Assembly: GCA_013399115.1 (NCBI GenBank) | Contig: VXAA01005254.1 | Span: forward strand, 535,887 to 599,886 | Direction of reading: 5' to 3' | Length of the DNA stretch: 64,000 nucleotides | DNA from: Anseranas semipalmata | Lineage: Eukaryota > Chordata > Aves > Anseriformes > Anseranatidae | Shown: in pieces, positions 12,931 to 26,383 of the stretch | Layout of the letters: each line of letters starts with the position of its first letter | Position numbering within the stretch: the stretch's first letter is position 1 | Notes under the pieces: generated by a model | Seen by the model: the letters and a program-made list of their open reading frames with translations, nothing else | What the model was told of the DNA's origin: nothing | Database searches by the model: none | Program-made: the position numbers and the translations under genes

Positions 12931-13704
12931 GTGAGTACCCAAGACAGTGCAGAGAACACCCTTGATATCCCAACACTTTTCAGTTCAGCAGTGACATGGT
13001 CTGGTCTTTCCTGTGTTTAAATGGCACTAAACCCTTGTAAACCATTTATAAATGTCAGTCCACTCACGTTAGTGGTACATTACTGTGCAAGTCTAGAGCT
13101 GGAAGAATACCATTGAACATTCCTGCAGTGTGCGCTTGTATTTAAAAATGAATTTGTTTTGAATTACTCATGCCCATTTTGGGTTCATGTCCTGGTAGCT
13201 TTTGAGAGATCAGATGTTATTTATGTTGGCTTGCTCAGCTGAGTGCCGCATTTTGTGAAGGACAGGGCACTGTGTCACAGCAGGAAGATTGGGTAAGGAA
13301 AAACACACGTTCGGATATTGGCACACAAATGGTAGGGAATTTGCCACACCCTTCACATTTAGGCTTGCAAAGGCACAAACAATTTGCATTATTTTTCATA
13401 TTTTTGAAGAAGCATGCCTCAGGCAAGATCTGCATCCCCCTGGAAGAAAACATTTTCAAGTTTTGTAAAATGTGCCCAGCCTGCAATGGACTGCCTGCAG
13501 TTTTTTATCTAGCAGGCTCATATGCTCCATTCTTTTTCCTTCAAGTGTTTGTCCTCATTGTAGCAGTAATTTGTCCTCTAAGTCAAAGAAAATAAAGAGC
13601 ACCTAACTTAGGTGAAGAACGAGCACTCAGTAACAGTCTGAATTTTTCAGTATGAAATTTCATGCTCATACCAAACTACTTGAAATCAAACCACAAAGTT
13701 TGGG

Positions 13705-13720
13705 AAAAAAAAAAAAAAAA
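13705..13720. repeat. Poly(A) tract
   Basis: A run of 16 A follows TTTGGG. No retrotransposon body is recognisable next to it. Confidence 0.8.
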
Positions 13721-16700
13721 GCTCTGAGAAAAATACTTAAGGCAAGTTCAAAGAAGAAATGCTTTTGAGGAAACCGCAGTCTGGTGGCAGACATTTTCAA
13801 AAAGCCAGGAGCTAAATTGTTTAGTGAATTTCCTGAGCTCTGTTCAGTGCCAGCTTTGAGTAGGTGGCACATGAGCTAAAGTGACCATATTTCCTGGTTT
13901 AATAGCTGCTGTTTTTCTGGCTCTTTATCTTCCTGTGTTGATTGGCAAACTTTAAAGGACAAAAATGTGTCTGCATCTTAACAATTATATTCCCTTAAGA
14001 GAAAATAAAAAATCTGTTGTATTTCCGAGTAAGGAGTAATTTTATGTGTGATTCTCTTGGATGTCATTTTTTCTCTACGATGAAAAGTAAAGGCTGTATT
14101 AAAATACCATTTACATTTCTCTTTACATTTTAAATTCACTTTAATTTGTCAGTTGTTGCTTTCTTATTATTCTAGCTGAACTCCTGAAGGCCACTAAACA
14201 GCCTAAGTTTGTAAACTGTTTACTTTGAACCAATTTCCTTTAATGAATTGATTTAAAAGTTTTCTGTCTTATATTACCACAGCTAAGATATCAGCTCTAA
14301 TCTCCAGGGGCATTTTCTCATACTTTTCCTGCTCTTTTGTGTCTTTTGAACTCCAATTTTCCTACACCCTACAATTTTTGGAAAACCGGCAATAAAAAAA
14401 GGAGAATTTGAGTTTGAAATTGTGTTGAAAGCAGATGTTTAAGACCAACCAAGTCCCCCGGCTTTAGTCACCAGTGCCTCTGTACTGGTGGCTGCAGGTG
14501 AAGAGTTGCAGTGCTTTTGGTTTATGCTGAGTGACAGGAGAAACCTGGTGTTTGCTATTTAATCCACTTTGTCCAAGGCACTAATGAGAAAAATTACATC
14601 AAGTTTGGTAGCAATCAAGCAGAGAGAATGTGGTACGTGGAAAATGTGGAAAACCAAGCATGCACATCCCTCCCTCTTTAGGCTGCTTCTCCCATGTCTC
14701 TTACAGAGCGGGTTAGAAAAGCCAGGATGGGCTGGAAACCACTTGCTAGCGTATGGTCTTGAATTACCTCAACTCCTCATTTTTGTTTGCTGTGTGCACA
14801 TAAAACTCTGGATTCACCCGCATCTTTGTAGGTATTGAAAACTGAAAGTAGTATGGTTCAAAGGGTGTATTCTAGGAGAGAGCGGGTGATGGGATGACTT
14901 CTCAGGAAAGCCCCGTAGTGGCAGCCAACAAGATATTTTTGTCAAAATGACAGTTTGTAGTAGAAAGGTTAAATTGCTATTGGTTAAAATATACCCAAAA
15001 AACATGCTCACTTAATGTGCATAGTGGGACAGAGAACTGGCCTGCCTAAAGGCAGTTCTTAGGTTCCTGCCTAGCATTCTTGTTTTATAAGTATCACCAT
15101 ATACATAATTTGTTTTATTGTGGTGCTTTGAGGCCCGAGGGTTACTTTGTTAAGAGCTGAACAGACTTGCAGTCTCCATGAAAAAGGAAAGGGACACAGA
15201 GGTGAACTTTGCCCATCAGCCACTCTGCTACACTCACAGTTATAACATTAATGAGACAGGGTGAGCTGGAGGAAGAGCAGTCCTGTGGGATGGCCATTTC
15301 GCAGCGGTCTGGTACAATGAGAGCAGCAGTAATTTCTGTCCTGTTTGTAAGGAATAATTTCTGCCCTTGCAGTATTTTACCAGTCTTTCCTAACTGATGT
15401 TGTCCACACTCGCTTTTAGAAGCCACGTCTGCTTTTGCTGTCCTGGGAGAGTTTGAACAAGATAAAATGGGGAATTCTTTAAGAGCAGAAATATCCCTTG
15501 GTTCTAATGCATTTCCAGCACTCTCTTAATGCATTTACTTTGGAATATTTCTTTGCATGTACTTCACACATGAACTCTAATCCATCCACAACAACATAAT
15601 CGGAAAGCTAATAGTCTCTATGTGAAACTAATTATTAGGCCAGCCTTGCACGGGAAGAAAGAAGCAAGAGAAAAACATGATTTGGCAAGAATAATTATGC
15701 ATGAAAGGTATAAAAAAGAGGAAATTGTACACAGGGATATTCAAAATGTAGACAGCTAGGAGGGGCAAATGAAGCAAGCAGGAGGGCCTGGCTGTTGGTG
15801 TTGGCTCTGCAAGTAAACTGTGGAAAGGCTGTAGGAAAATGTCAACGTGTTACAGGAAAATGGTAGAAGATGATGATGACAACCCTTTGCCAGAGAGAGG
15901 TGAACAAAATCTGATACCTTTAGTGGAAGGTGCTTCTACAGACATGGTGGCTGAATTGTTTTGCAAATTTCCCTATAGTATGCTATAATCACTGCATAAA
16001 GATGAGTATGTTTTGAAAGTTAGGGACGCTATTTTCTATTTTTACCATTTGACCAAAATTCCCCTTTTCCACACCTGCATACCTCACCAATTCTCTCCAT
16101 ACCATCAAGATCTCAAGGGGTTCTCCCCTCCCCAGCACTGCAAATCAGCCTTCTCCCTGCAGCCTCCTGGTAGGCTGAGGAGTAAGGAGAAGAGCTGGAG
16201 CCCCCCAGGCCTCCACAGAGACCTTTGGTGGCAGACGGTGGGGTAAGGAGACTCTGGTGGAGGGTGAGGGGTCTGTATGGAGCTGCACTGCACTGACAAC
16301 ATGGCTTGGACACCTGAAGGGCAGGAGATCACAGAGCAGCTGCAATGGTGAAGTTAGTCGTCTCAGCACAGGCACTCTCCTGGTTTTTGGTGGCAAATTA
16401 GGGAATGAGCTGGTGGCATTAGCTTGGTCACTGGCTGAGCTGGCTGTAGCCGAACCAGCTATGGGCACTTCCATGCACCGAAAAACTCTTGTGCGAAGCA
16501 GGGTTAACGTGAAGCAGTATTTGGTTATTCTTTGGGCTGCCGAGTCCCAGCCCTCAGGCCTCTTTACAGAGCTGTAGGGGAAGAAAAAGTAAATCTTTAG
16601 GATCGAGTATAAACATTTTTATTTGATCAGCAGAGCTTTTCCCCCTTGGAAAGAGGGAGAGCTCTGCGTAACCTCGGTATGCTTCAAGCTCTCGATTCGA

Positions 16701-19364
16701 CCTAAGAGGTGAGTTTTGAAACCCTGACATTTTTAGAGGTGCTAACCTCTGAACAATTTGTCTCGTAATCTTCTTTTAATCCAGTTTGTTGACAGCGTAT
16801 TTTGCTTCTATTAAAAGTACTGGAAAGCTCCCATTGATTTTAATGGTTCAGAAACAGGCCTGTGGTGAGGACGGCTGCGGCGGTCCCGCGGGACGGCAGA
16901 AATAGCCTGCAAGTCTTCCAGAACGAGGGGAGGAGGGAGTTTCTTGCAGATGCATGGGACCTTGTTTGTCGCATACATGGTGCGATGTGGCAGCAAGGCT
17001 TTGTTGGAGCTTGCTGAGGGTGATCTGAGCCACAGCTTTGTGAGTCATTTGATCATTTCCAGCGCGATCCTTGGGACCACTGAGACTTAACTGCACCGCA
17101 CGTGTCAGTACATCACACCAAGTGTCTAACGTAAGCATTGTTTGTATGAATGCATCGATATTATGTACGGTCACGTTTTTATGTAAGGCTTCATCGAAGC
17201 AGTGAGGATTTTAAGTCGTTTCTTGCATTTCTTGCTGTGGCTTCAAGTTATTCTTTACAACCAAAGTGACAGCGCTCCCAGCACACTCAGGCATTTTGTG
17301 TTTTCCTCAAAGGCAGGGCTGAGAGGACTCATTCTGTACTCCCTAAGCAGTGCCCTGCTAAATCTGGTTTTAGTTAAACCCTCTTTTTGAAGTACACAAC
17401 CATAATTAGATCTGCTTAGAGGAGACAGCAGGACTGTGACCCAGATCTTTCCTCTACAAAGTTTCCTTTCAGCCTTTGCGTAAAATCATCTCCTCTCTGC
17501 CTCCCCCATCGCAGCACCCCCAGCAAGGAATGCACTGGCGAGTCCCTCCGCGGTCTGTGATAATACATTCCTCTCGGCTTCGGTCATCCTGGCACTGAGA
17601 TGCTCTTGGCTGCTCTGCTGGTGATGTAATTCTGGGCCCGCATCACCTGCAAAGGAAACCGATCTGCAAGCAATAAAGCACACAGCCGTCTTGAAACAAA
17701 AACGGGAGTGTTGATGTTAGCAGGTTTTAGAAAATCTTCTTTTGTTTTCCCTTTTTACATTTCTGCTTTTTTTTGTCCAAGATCCCCTTCTTCCTCTTCC
17801 CACGAGACGGCAGCACCAAGCCTTTCGCTGGGGAGCGCTTGCATTTTTGTTTCCCTTTTACCGGACCCAAGCAAGTGTAGAGGCTGGAGTGCAAACTAGC
17901 TTGGAGATTTTGTGTGCATTACCTTTCCAGTTTGCATTTTCTCTTGATTTTTATTGAGACTGTAAAATAAAGGAGCTGGCAGAAAGACAACAGGGCAGAG
18001 CATCCATCAGTCAATTACTTGTATAGAGAACAATCAAGTCAAAAGTATGAAGTGTTCAGGGCTAATAAATCTCTGTGGTTTACCAATTTAAGGCCAAATT
18101 CTGTGATAAGAATAGCCCTATACAGAGATATTGGGGTGAGGTGTATGGTGCAAACAGATAGCACAGACTTTGGCCTGTAACTGTGATCTGTTGGTGGTTC
18201 CTTTAAAGTCTGGAAATTAAGTTCCTTTACAAAAAAGTTTTTTTTGCTGTTTTTTTTTTTTTCTCCAAGTTCTTAGCCATATTTGTACTCTGACTTCAGG
18301 TTTTCTCATCTGTTGATTGTTTCTCTGTCCTAGTTTCCAAATTGTGACCCAAAAAACGGAAAAGCCAGCCCAATGGGACTGTGGGAATTCACCATAGCCT
18401 ACGGTAGTTACTCATCTTACCACACATTACTGGCTGTAGTAAAGCACTGAGTCACTCTCTGTCTACTTTTCAGTAATTGCATTTCTTAACTTTTAGTCTT
18501 ATAATGTAGAAGACAAGGGCAACAGCTTAATACAAAATAAACAGTTTTTATTCTTTTCTTTTAGGCTGACGCGATATCTGTATAGTTTGGAAGCACTTTT
18601 TTGTTTTTTCCTGCCAATGTAGTATATTCATGGGATCACAGATTACAAATTCTGTGGTAGTCTATTAAAAGAAATAAATGAAAAAACCTGGCAGTGACAA
18701 ATACCATTTCTGCACAGTTAAGTAAACCTGAAGGTCATCCATTTTACAGGTCCTGTTTTACAGTTCTAGCTGACTGCAAGGCAGCGGCTGTTCCCTGCAG
18801 CTTGGTCGAAGCTCATGTTTTAACTAATGAACCTGGTCCCAGTCTCCAACTAAACAGCTCAAAGGTAATTTAAAAACAAGAGAACAAACAGCCACATGGA
18901 ACTGTGGAGAAACAATGTGAAAGTATAGCGAGTCTTACACAATGCGAGGCTTGCCGTGAGCTGGGACTAATCCAAATCCATCTCTTCACACTTGGATAGT
19001 CTTCAAAACTGTCCAGTCTTTCAGTCACTTCTGGGATTATATAAAATGGCATCATGTGTTGTTTCAGCTATTCTTCCAAAATTATTTCTAAGTAGGCATC
19101 AGCCTCACAGCCCTTGAGACAGAACTATTACACAGAACTATATGTAGTTCATTATTCCTACCAAGTTTGCTTGCTAAAATCATCAACTCAAATGCTCCCA
19201 GGGTCAGATGGGGAGGAAAAATTACTTCATTCAAAATCTGCTCACAGACCCAAACTCTGTCCAGGGTGCAATAGGTAACAATTTTAACATTTAAGGAGCC
19301 TTTGGCATGTTTCAGAGTTATTATACTACTGAAATAAATATCAGTTCACAGTACTATTGAGGTC

Positions 19365-19505
19365 ATCTTTTTAAGTTGTCATTTTTTTAGGAAAAGAAAA
19401 CAAGAGCTGAATCGGGGTCATGTTGGGAAAATTGCTTCCTCATTCAGAAAGATTAGAAACAGGTTTCAGTGGACGTGCCAGGTTTCACTGAATTTCTAAA
19501 CATTT
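19365..19505 (+). repeat. Diverged duplicated segment, copy 1
   Basis: Shared landmarks in order with copy 2 at about 19990-20112 are AACAAGAGCTGA, GGGGTC, TTTCAGTG, CCAGGTTTCACTGAA and CTAAACA. By eye the identity is roughly two thirds with small indels. The family is unknown to me; it could be an old dispersed repeat or a local duplication. Confidence 0.45.
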
Positions 19506-19989
19506 TACACAGATGCCACTTATTTACAAGCATAAATATATGCTAAAAAGGCACTCAAGCTTGAACATGTTGGGCATTTGCTTTGTGTTGAAATGGAAGT
19601 TTACCTGTGCAGAGATGTACAGAATGAGTAGCGAAGAATATGACATCCTAAGTTAATTAATGTCCTACAAATATTCAAGACCTGTTCTACACGGTCAGAT
19701 AACTTTCACTAACTTGTGTGAAGAACCTCAAGATTTCATCTGATCTGGGGGGCTGTTCTGACTCAGTGAGCCTATACAAGGAGCTTTCCTAACCCTAAAC
19801 AGAGGCAATGCTTTTTCCATCTTTTTCTGTGATTCCTGCCAGGATCTCAGGTGCCCTCTCTTTACAGATATGAGAGCTTTGCTGAAATAGTGGAACATAA
19901 TCAAGGGCAGTGTTTGAGAGGGGGTGGTAGAAGGAAGAGAACTGGGAGAGAAATGGATCCGAGTGAGTCTCCGCGAGTTTCGTATAATT

Positions 19990-20112
19990 AAGAGGGTGAC
20001 TTGCTGTGTTGTTAGGGGAAACAAGAACTGAGTCAAGGTCTCACCTGAGGAGTTTCTTTCTTAGGAAGACCAAAAGTAGATTTCAGTGACAGGTTCCACT
20101 GAAATCCTAACA
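19990..20112 (+). repeat. Diverged duplicated segment, copy 2
   Basis: This is the counterpart of the 19365-19505 segment: AACAAGAACTGA, AAGGTC, TTTCAGTG, ACAGGTTCCACTGAA and CTAACAA occur in the same order about 620 bases downstream. It is directly followed by a stretch resembling a MIR core, which may mean both copies belong to an old SINE-derived unit. Confidence 0.45.
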
Positions 20113-20170
20113 ATAACCCTGCTGTCAGGTCCCTGAACAAGTCACTTTGCCTCTGCATGCCATGTTCTTG
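20108..20170 (+). repeat. Possible MIR-like SINE core
   Basis: CTGCTGTCAGGTCCCTGAA followed by CAAGTCACTTTGCCTCTG resembles the MIR core pattern CTGTGTGACCTTGGGCAAGTCACTTAACCTCT. The match is short and judged by eye. MIR-type elements are rare but present as ancient copies in birds. Confidence 0.35.
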
Positions 20171-20723
20171 TTCCTTCCACACAGAAGTGTGGGTTCTAAA
20201 CAGCCGGGGATAATTGACAAAGGTTACCTCCATGGCTGTGAATGAATCCCAACTGCCTGGAAGGAATCTGGGGCATCCCTGCACTGCTGAGGCTGCCAGG
20301 GTGAGCCAAAGCCACAGGCAGGACCCCTGGCTGCGTGCTGTTTCTGCTATCTTCTCCCTAGCTGTAATCAAAGACGTGATACTGGGGGTGAACCGGCCCC
20401 GGTCTGATGCAGTATAGCTCCTCTTACGTTCTCATACCCATGTAAGCCATAAGAGCCTTTTGGCAGAAGTCCTTTCTACTTGTGAACTTAAGTGCCAAGT
20501 GCCACGAGGCAATAACTTTATTTAAGACCTCTGGACAATGCTGACAAATAATAGCTGATAGATTATAGGCCTGGTACCAGCAGTGGAGAATACCAATAAT
20601 GAGTTTTATATTTGCATCATTTCAGTTTTCATATCCTTTTAAGGCTTATATGTGGAAAAATCTTAAGGCAGAATAATAAAAAAATAAAATAAAAAAACAA
20701 GTGAGTGCAAAAATCCAAACCAA

Positions 20724-20773
20724 ACATTCTTGAAATTTGAAATTTGAAAAACATTCTTGAAATTTGAAATTTG
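20724..20773. repeat. 27-bp tandem duplication
   Basis: The unit begins ACATTCTTGAAATTTGAAAT; 20724-20750 is followed at once by a near-complete second copy at 20751-20773. Each unit also contains the internal repeat GAAATTT. The identity suggests a recent slippage or duplication event. Confidence 0.85.
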
Positions 20774-23700
20774 CCAAAGCTTGTGCAAATGTCAGGAAGA
20801 AGGAATGCAGAATGCAGAATGTATAACTCAGCACATATCATCACCTATGATGATAATAGTGAGTTGCCATACTTTGCGTTTGGACTAATTATTTAAAAAA
20901 TTATTTTACAAAGGCCATTTTGGGTGGAAGAAGATTGTTATAAATATCACCAAAGGAAATCTGGTGGCTAAATTCATAAGACCAGCTAGTCAAAAAAAAC
21001 ATATCAAAGAACCCTGTGGTTATGCTGCTCACCTGGACTGTGGGAGACTTTCGATCCTCCCTTCACCCTGATGGGATCTGAACTCTCCTCTCGGAGGAGG
21101 CCATCCTGGTCACCTTGTTGTGTCTCCTGGGGAGGTCTGTTCCCACTCTTCCCAGGTAAAATTGTTCCACTTTTACAAATCGCTTACATACTTTTTGAGT
21201 TCTTTCCACCCACGGGGTGAAAGTGTCACTGTAGGTCAGTGCCTGGGCATTCAGATTCCCCCAGACACAGGAATTCACTGAGCTGGGACTCTCCATCTCC
21301 TGGAAAGGGAGGATTTCTCACTTGTTGTCTTGGTGAATGGTGCCAAGATATGGCCTCCCTGCCTGCTGCTTTTCTTAAAATGACAAAGATGGAATGAAAT
21401 GGCTTATTCAAGATGAGCAAATGTTTCACTGAAATCCACATGAAACTTTTTTTCTTGAGTGAGAGAGAAAAATAAAGCTTTTTTATTTGATTTGATAATT
21501 ACTTGTTGAAGTTTCGGTCAGCTATGGAATTGAAAAATCAATTATTCACACATCTCTGTTATCCAGTTGCTTATGTTGGGAAATGATTAATAGTAACATG
21601 GCTGAATATGTAATGCCCTAATGAGAAAAGATAAAGAAATGAGCAGAAAATGAGGCTAAGTTATGGCAGAGTGACAGCAGTGCTTCTCTGATGATAGCAA
21701 TTATGTCATAGGTGAAAAAGTGTCTCTTGGTGACAAGTACATACATCACAGGAAGAAAGTTCCTCTACAGTTCCATTTAAAATGTTTATTTTCAGAAGAA
21801 TTGGAAATGGATAGAAGTATTCTCTTTCACCATTTGAATATCAGGCTTTTCCTGGATGACTTAACTCATTTTAAAATGATGCATAGCTTTCAACATTTTT
21901 CATTTTGCTAATTACTGGATGGGATACAGCTCGGTTTCCAGAAGTGGTAGGGGCAGAGCATTGTCCACAGTGGTGGCGCGGGTGACAGAGCGCTGCTGCT
22001 TGCAGTTGTCACCCAGCTCGTGCTCTCTGTGCACTGCTGACCCTTCAATAGAGAAGACCAAATCCTGGCTGGACTGGCTCACGTCCTTACCTGACAGACC
22101 AAGTGCTGTTGGTCTAACTTGCTTTGTGCCCATTGTTAGCACACTGAGCTCCCTGCATCCAGCTTCTTTGGGTCTTAGGAAATAACTAATCCGTAAAAAC
22201 ACCAGTCTGACTCCGGATTTCATGAGCGCAAAGCTGGCACTGGTGCAATTCCTTTGAAGTCAGTAGAGCTCTTCTTGATTAATGGGATAAATGAGAGTCA
22301 GAGTAGGAACTCCAAAATGCAGATGTAAATGTATTGCCTACAGCAGTTTCTTCAGTGGAGTTACAGCTTCTGAATAACAGTTTGCTCTCCAACAAAGTAA
22401 CTCATCAATAATATTTATTTCCTTTATGATTATATTTTTATATAACTTCTGTCTGCATTTATGTTTATAATACTAAGCATTTATGACGATATGATTTTAA
22501 AATAATATAGCCAAATAATGTCTTTATATTTTGCCTTTATATTTTGGTCTGTATTGCCTATTGATTCTGCCAAGGAAGCTGTAAGCTTTTCCAGACTGTT
22601 GCCTCTCTTGTTGTGTGAGGCATCATTTGCACTTACAGCACCATAACATTTTGAAAAATAATAGCAATTTGTAAGTGAGGGATGCTCGGTGACAGTCGAC
22701 AGCTGATAACCAAACACCCAGTTAGGAATCAGTGGGACCAGCACACAGGTGGTGCAGTTGTTCAGAGGGCAATGCAGAGATGGTAGAAAAGAAATTGTAA
22801 GGCAGGTAGAGGCAGGAACGGCAGCTTCTAATTCACACTTACGGTATGAGATCGGCCTCGCATCTCACACTGGCTGCGGGGCAGAGCCGCCTCGGCAGGG
22901 AGAGGGGCACAGCAGGCGCTGCTGCCCCTTCCCTCTGCCAGAATGTGAGGTCTGGTTTCTCCTTGCTTGCTTTCCGTCTGGGTACGTGAGATTTCCCTGA
23001 CCGTTCCTTTTGTTGTCTAAATGCTCAACAGGTTGGTGGTCGGGACGTCATCTTGGAAAGGGGTAGTGCGAGTTAAATGTATGTGTAACTGAGGAGAGGA
23101 ATCAGTGGCACGTGTGCCGCTTCCTGGGCAGCCAGTGCAGCTAGCAGGTGCTGGTGCAAGTGGCGGCCCCCTTGCAACTCTTCCTTGCAGTGGAAGCACC
23201 CATGGCTCCTGTCCGCATGCGAAGGCTGTGGTCAGCCCATGTCTCCCTGGTCCTCAGAACAAGCCCCTCACTGTTCAAAGTGTAAAAACATGTATTTCAT
23301 GAGTCCCAAACCTCAGGTGGAGATGTTCAGCTCAGGCAAGATGATGGGGCATCCAAGGATGTGCAACAGCAAGTTTTGGTGCCCAAAATACAGATGTGCC
23401 CCAAAATCAGATATGCATGTGCTTTTTTTTCCATCTTTCCTTCTTTAAATTCCTCATTAATTGCATTCGAGAAATCTACGTGGGTAATTTTTGGATCTTG
23501 CTCTTAGCAAGTACAAGTAAGTAGGAGGTTAAAATAGCAGGCTCAAACCTTGGGGGAGTCCAGCCCCTGGGTGAGCGCTGTGGGGAGTACAGCAAGGACA
23601 TTCTCTGCTATAATTGCCTCTCAATAGACACAAATCTAATGCAAGCAGCAAACCTGACAAATGCATGAGCTGTGTGAATTAGCTATGTGGTAGTAGAAAA

Positions 23701-26383
23701 TCTTTGTGTAGGTGTAGGGATTTTGTGTTTGTTTTTCTTTTTTTTTTCCCCGATTTTGCTGTACTTCCAAAGGGGCAAAAGGCACCAGCAAAGCTGTGGT
23801 TGGGAGACAGATGTGGTGGGCAGGTGTGTGCTCCTTTGTGTTCTGGGCAAACGCTGAGGGTCCTGGCATGAATGTTAACAGAAATACCTTCTTAGCTCTT
23901 CAGACTGACATCTGGGGCATGGCATATTAGGATGTGGTGACAGCCAGGATTACTCAGTGCTGATGTTGTTAAAATCTATCAGTCTCAGTTTAGGTCATAA
24001 AAGCAGCAACCGACTGCTCTTGCACAGGATTTGAAATTTTTACTGAGGATTCATTATTTGCTAAATCACAGAGTATGGAGCTCACAGGAAATCATTTTTA
24101 AAAATCAGGAAGGAATCTTCATGAGATGATTTATTTTCCTCTGTTTTTATAGGTGCATATTGCTTTATCCTTATGTCAAACTGTGACTGAGGTGGCAAAA
24201 TACAATATAAAACAATGCAAGCACAGCCTGCATTTCTAAGAAAATCTGAGACCCTGCACTGAGGGAGAGAGGTGCTTTATTCTGAGTCCACTTGAGCAAA
24301 CTCTTGTTCTTAGGCTGCATGGCTGTTGTAGAATGCAGCTTGAGAACAAGCTTGGCTAGCCCAGTGCATGCAATTATATGAAAGATGCTGCTTCCTAAAT
24401 CTAGATTTTTAAACCTCTTCACTCTTTTATTTGTAAACACTCCTCCCATGTTTGAGACTCCAGACACTATCACTTGGATTGCTTGATGCTAAAATAAAGC
24501 AGTGATTCTTTGGAGCCTGTTTTCTCTCATTTTTCCTGCCCACTTGTTTTATTCACTCTGTCAAATGCATTATTTCAGTGGCATATCAAATAGGAAGCAG
24601 TGAGGTGGACAACTTTTAGTTTTAGATGTAGGACTCAGGTGTGCCTGCCTTCCAGTCCCAATCGGTCACTGGATCCCATTGCCTTGAGGAGAGGTCAGTG
24701 AGAAGAAGCACAAAAGAAAAGGAAGTCAAAAAAAAGGTGAGCAGAAATTATAGCAGTTAATCCCTTCAGGGGCAAGAACTGAACAGATGGAACTAGAAGG
24801 TAAAGGATGAGGATCAGTGAAGAGGCAGGTTTAGGGCAAAGAATGTGGGAAGTGAATGTGAATACGAGTTTAATGAGAACCAAGGGAGTGGTGAGGGGAA
24901 TGAGGTGTTGGTGGAAGTAGAGTGCTGTAGGGCCTGCCAGGCGGATGGCAGAGGGAAGAAAGATGGTGAAGAGGTGAAGATGGAGGACAGACCAAGCTGC
25001 AAGCAAAAGAAAGTATCTAAAGAAATATGCAGCAAAAATAAAGCAGAAATCTTCATATTGATCATGTTGTTCGACACAGTATAGCACAGGCACTGCGACT
25101 TCCCAGAACTTGTTTGCACCAGAAGGTCATATACTTAAGGGAAAAAAAGTACTTCTGCCTTGATTTTCAGTTTCCAGTTAGGGAATATGCACTGCAATTC
25201 CTTATGAGTTACTTGCTTTAAAAGTTATTTGCAGTTCTTTATGAGTTTCATGCTTAAAAATGTGACCCATATCTCTGGGTGGAGCATTTCTGTTCTGTAA
25301 CCCCGCGATCAGAGAAGTCAGATGAGAAGAAGGCAGATGAAGGGGCAACAGCAGAGCCAGCTATCAACAGAACAAAAGCAACACGTGGGTGAAAATCAGT
25401 CAGGGTTAATCCATTGTTATTAATGTCATTCTTTCTTCTTGTGATAGCCACCATCATTTCTTACACTGTGTATTGCAGGAGCATGTGGGACCCTTTGCCA
25501 TCTGAGGGGGCTGAATTGTACAGATACAGACTAGAAAGAGCCAGCTTTAAGAGCTGCTTAAAAGACCTTGAGATTTGTCCTGTCACTCTAAAGTAAAAGG
25601 AGAAAGAAGAGAGAGAGAAAACATTTATGAAGAGAGAGAGGGTGCTGTGTGAAGGAGCAGAAGTCGGGTTCTACTGTGTGCAAATGTAGTATGCCTCTTA
25701 CAACAAATTTTCTCTTTAAGAGAGTCTCTGGAAACACATTGGCCTGGTCCTATGGGCTGGACCACTGTGGCATGCCATTTCCAAGTTCCAGCACTAAAAG
25801 CCCTCCATCACTCAGGTTTCCTAAGAAAAAATCTTTTCTCTGAGGCAATAGTTTCCTGTGGCATATATGCCCTAGGAGAACATGAAGCTGCTTATGTCCC
25901 AGATCCAAGTCAAGGAAAAGAGGTCAAGACACCACCAAAAGCTGAAGTATCTCTCTCACAGTAATCCGAGAACAGCCACGGCTCTCCCCGTTCTCAAAGC
26001 CTCAAGCTCACTCCTCCACATAATTTTTCTGTATGAACACCTAACACATCAAAAGTGCATAATTTAGAAAAACAAGAGGAATGGTGAAGACCAGAGCAGA
26101 GAGGATGCTCTGATAAAGCATGGATGCCATTAAAAATGTCAGGTCTACAGGGGGCAGCAAGGAACCATCCTGCCGTGTGGCATTTCTCTGAGGTCCTGGA
26201 CACCTCTGCTGCTGACTCTAGAGATGCTTTGGTCAAACAGCCACAGCCTGCTGCTATGACAGTGTTGGTGCTTACTCACAAAATAAGGATCAGAACATAC
26301 TATAACAAAGTACCGTTGACCTGGTATAACCAGTGTAAATGGCTCCTGTTGCAGCTGTAATCATCTTTACTTCAAGGAGGGCA

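Noticed and set aside
12341..12976. 211-codon minus-strand and 146-codon plus-strand frames over the second FILIP1 exon
   Set aside because: Both are shadows: the true exon (12752-12930) is in another frame with correct splice sites.
24695..25119. 132-codon hydrophobic minus-strand frame that could suggest a membrane protein
   Set aside because: The hydrophobicity (Leu, Phe, Ser) results from the purine-rich plus strand; there is no other coding sign.
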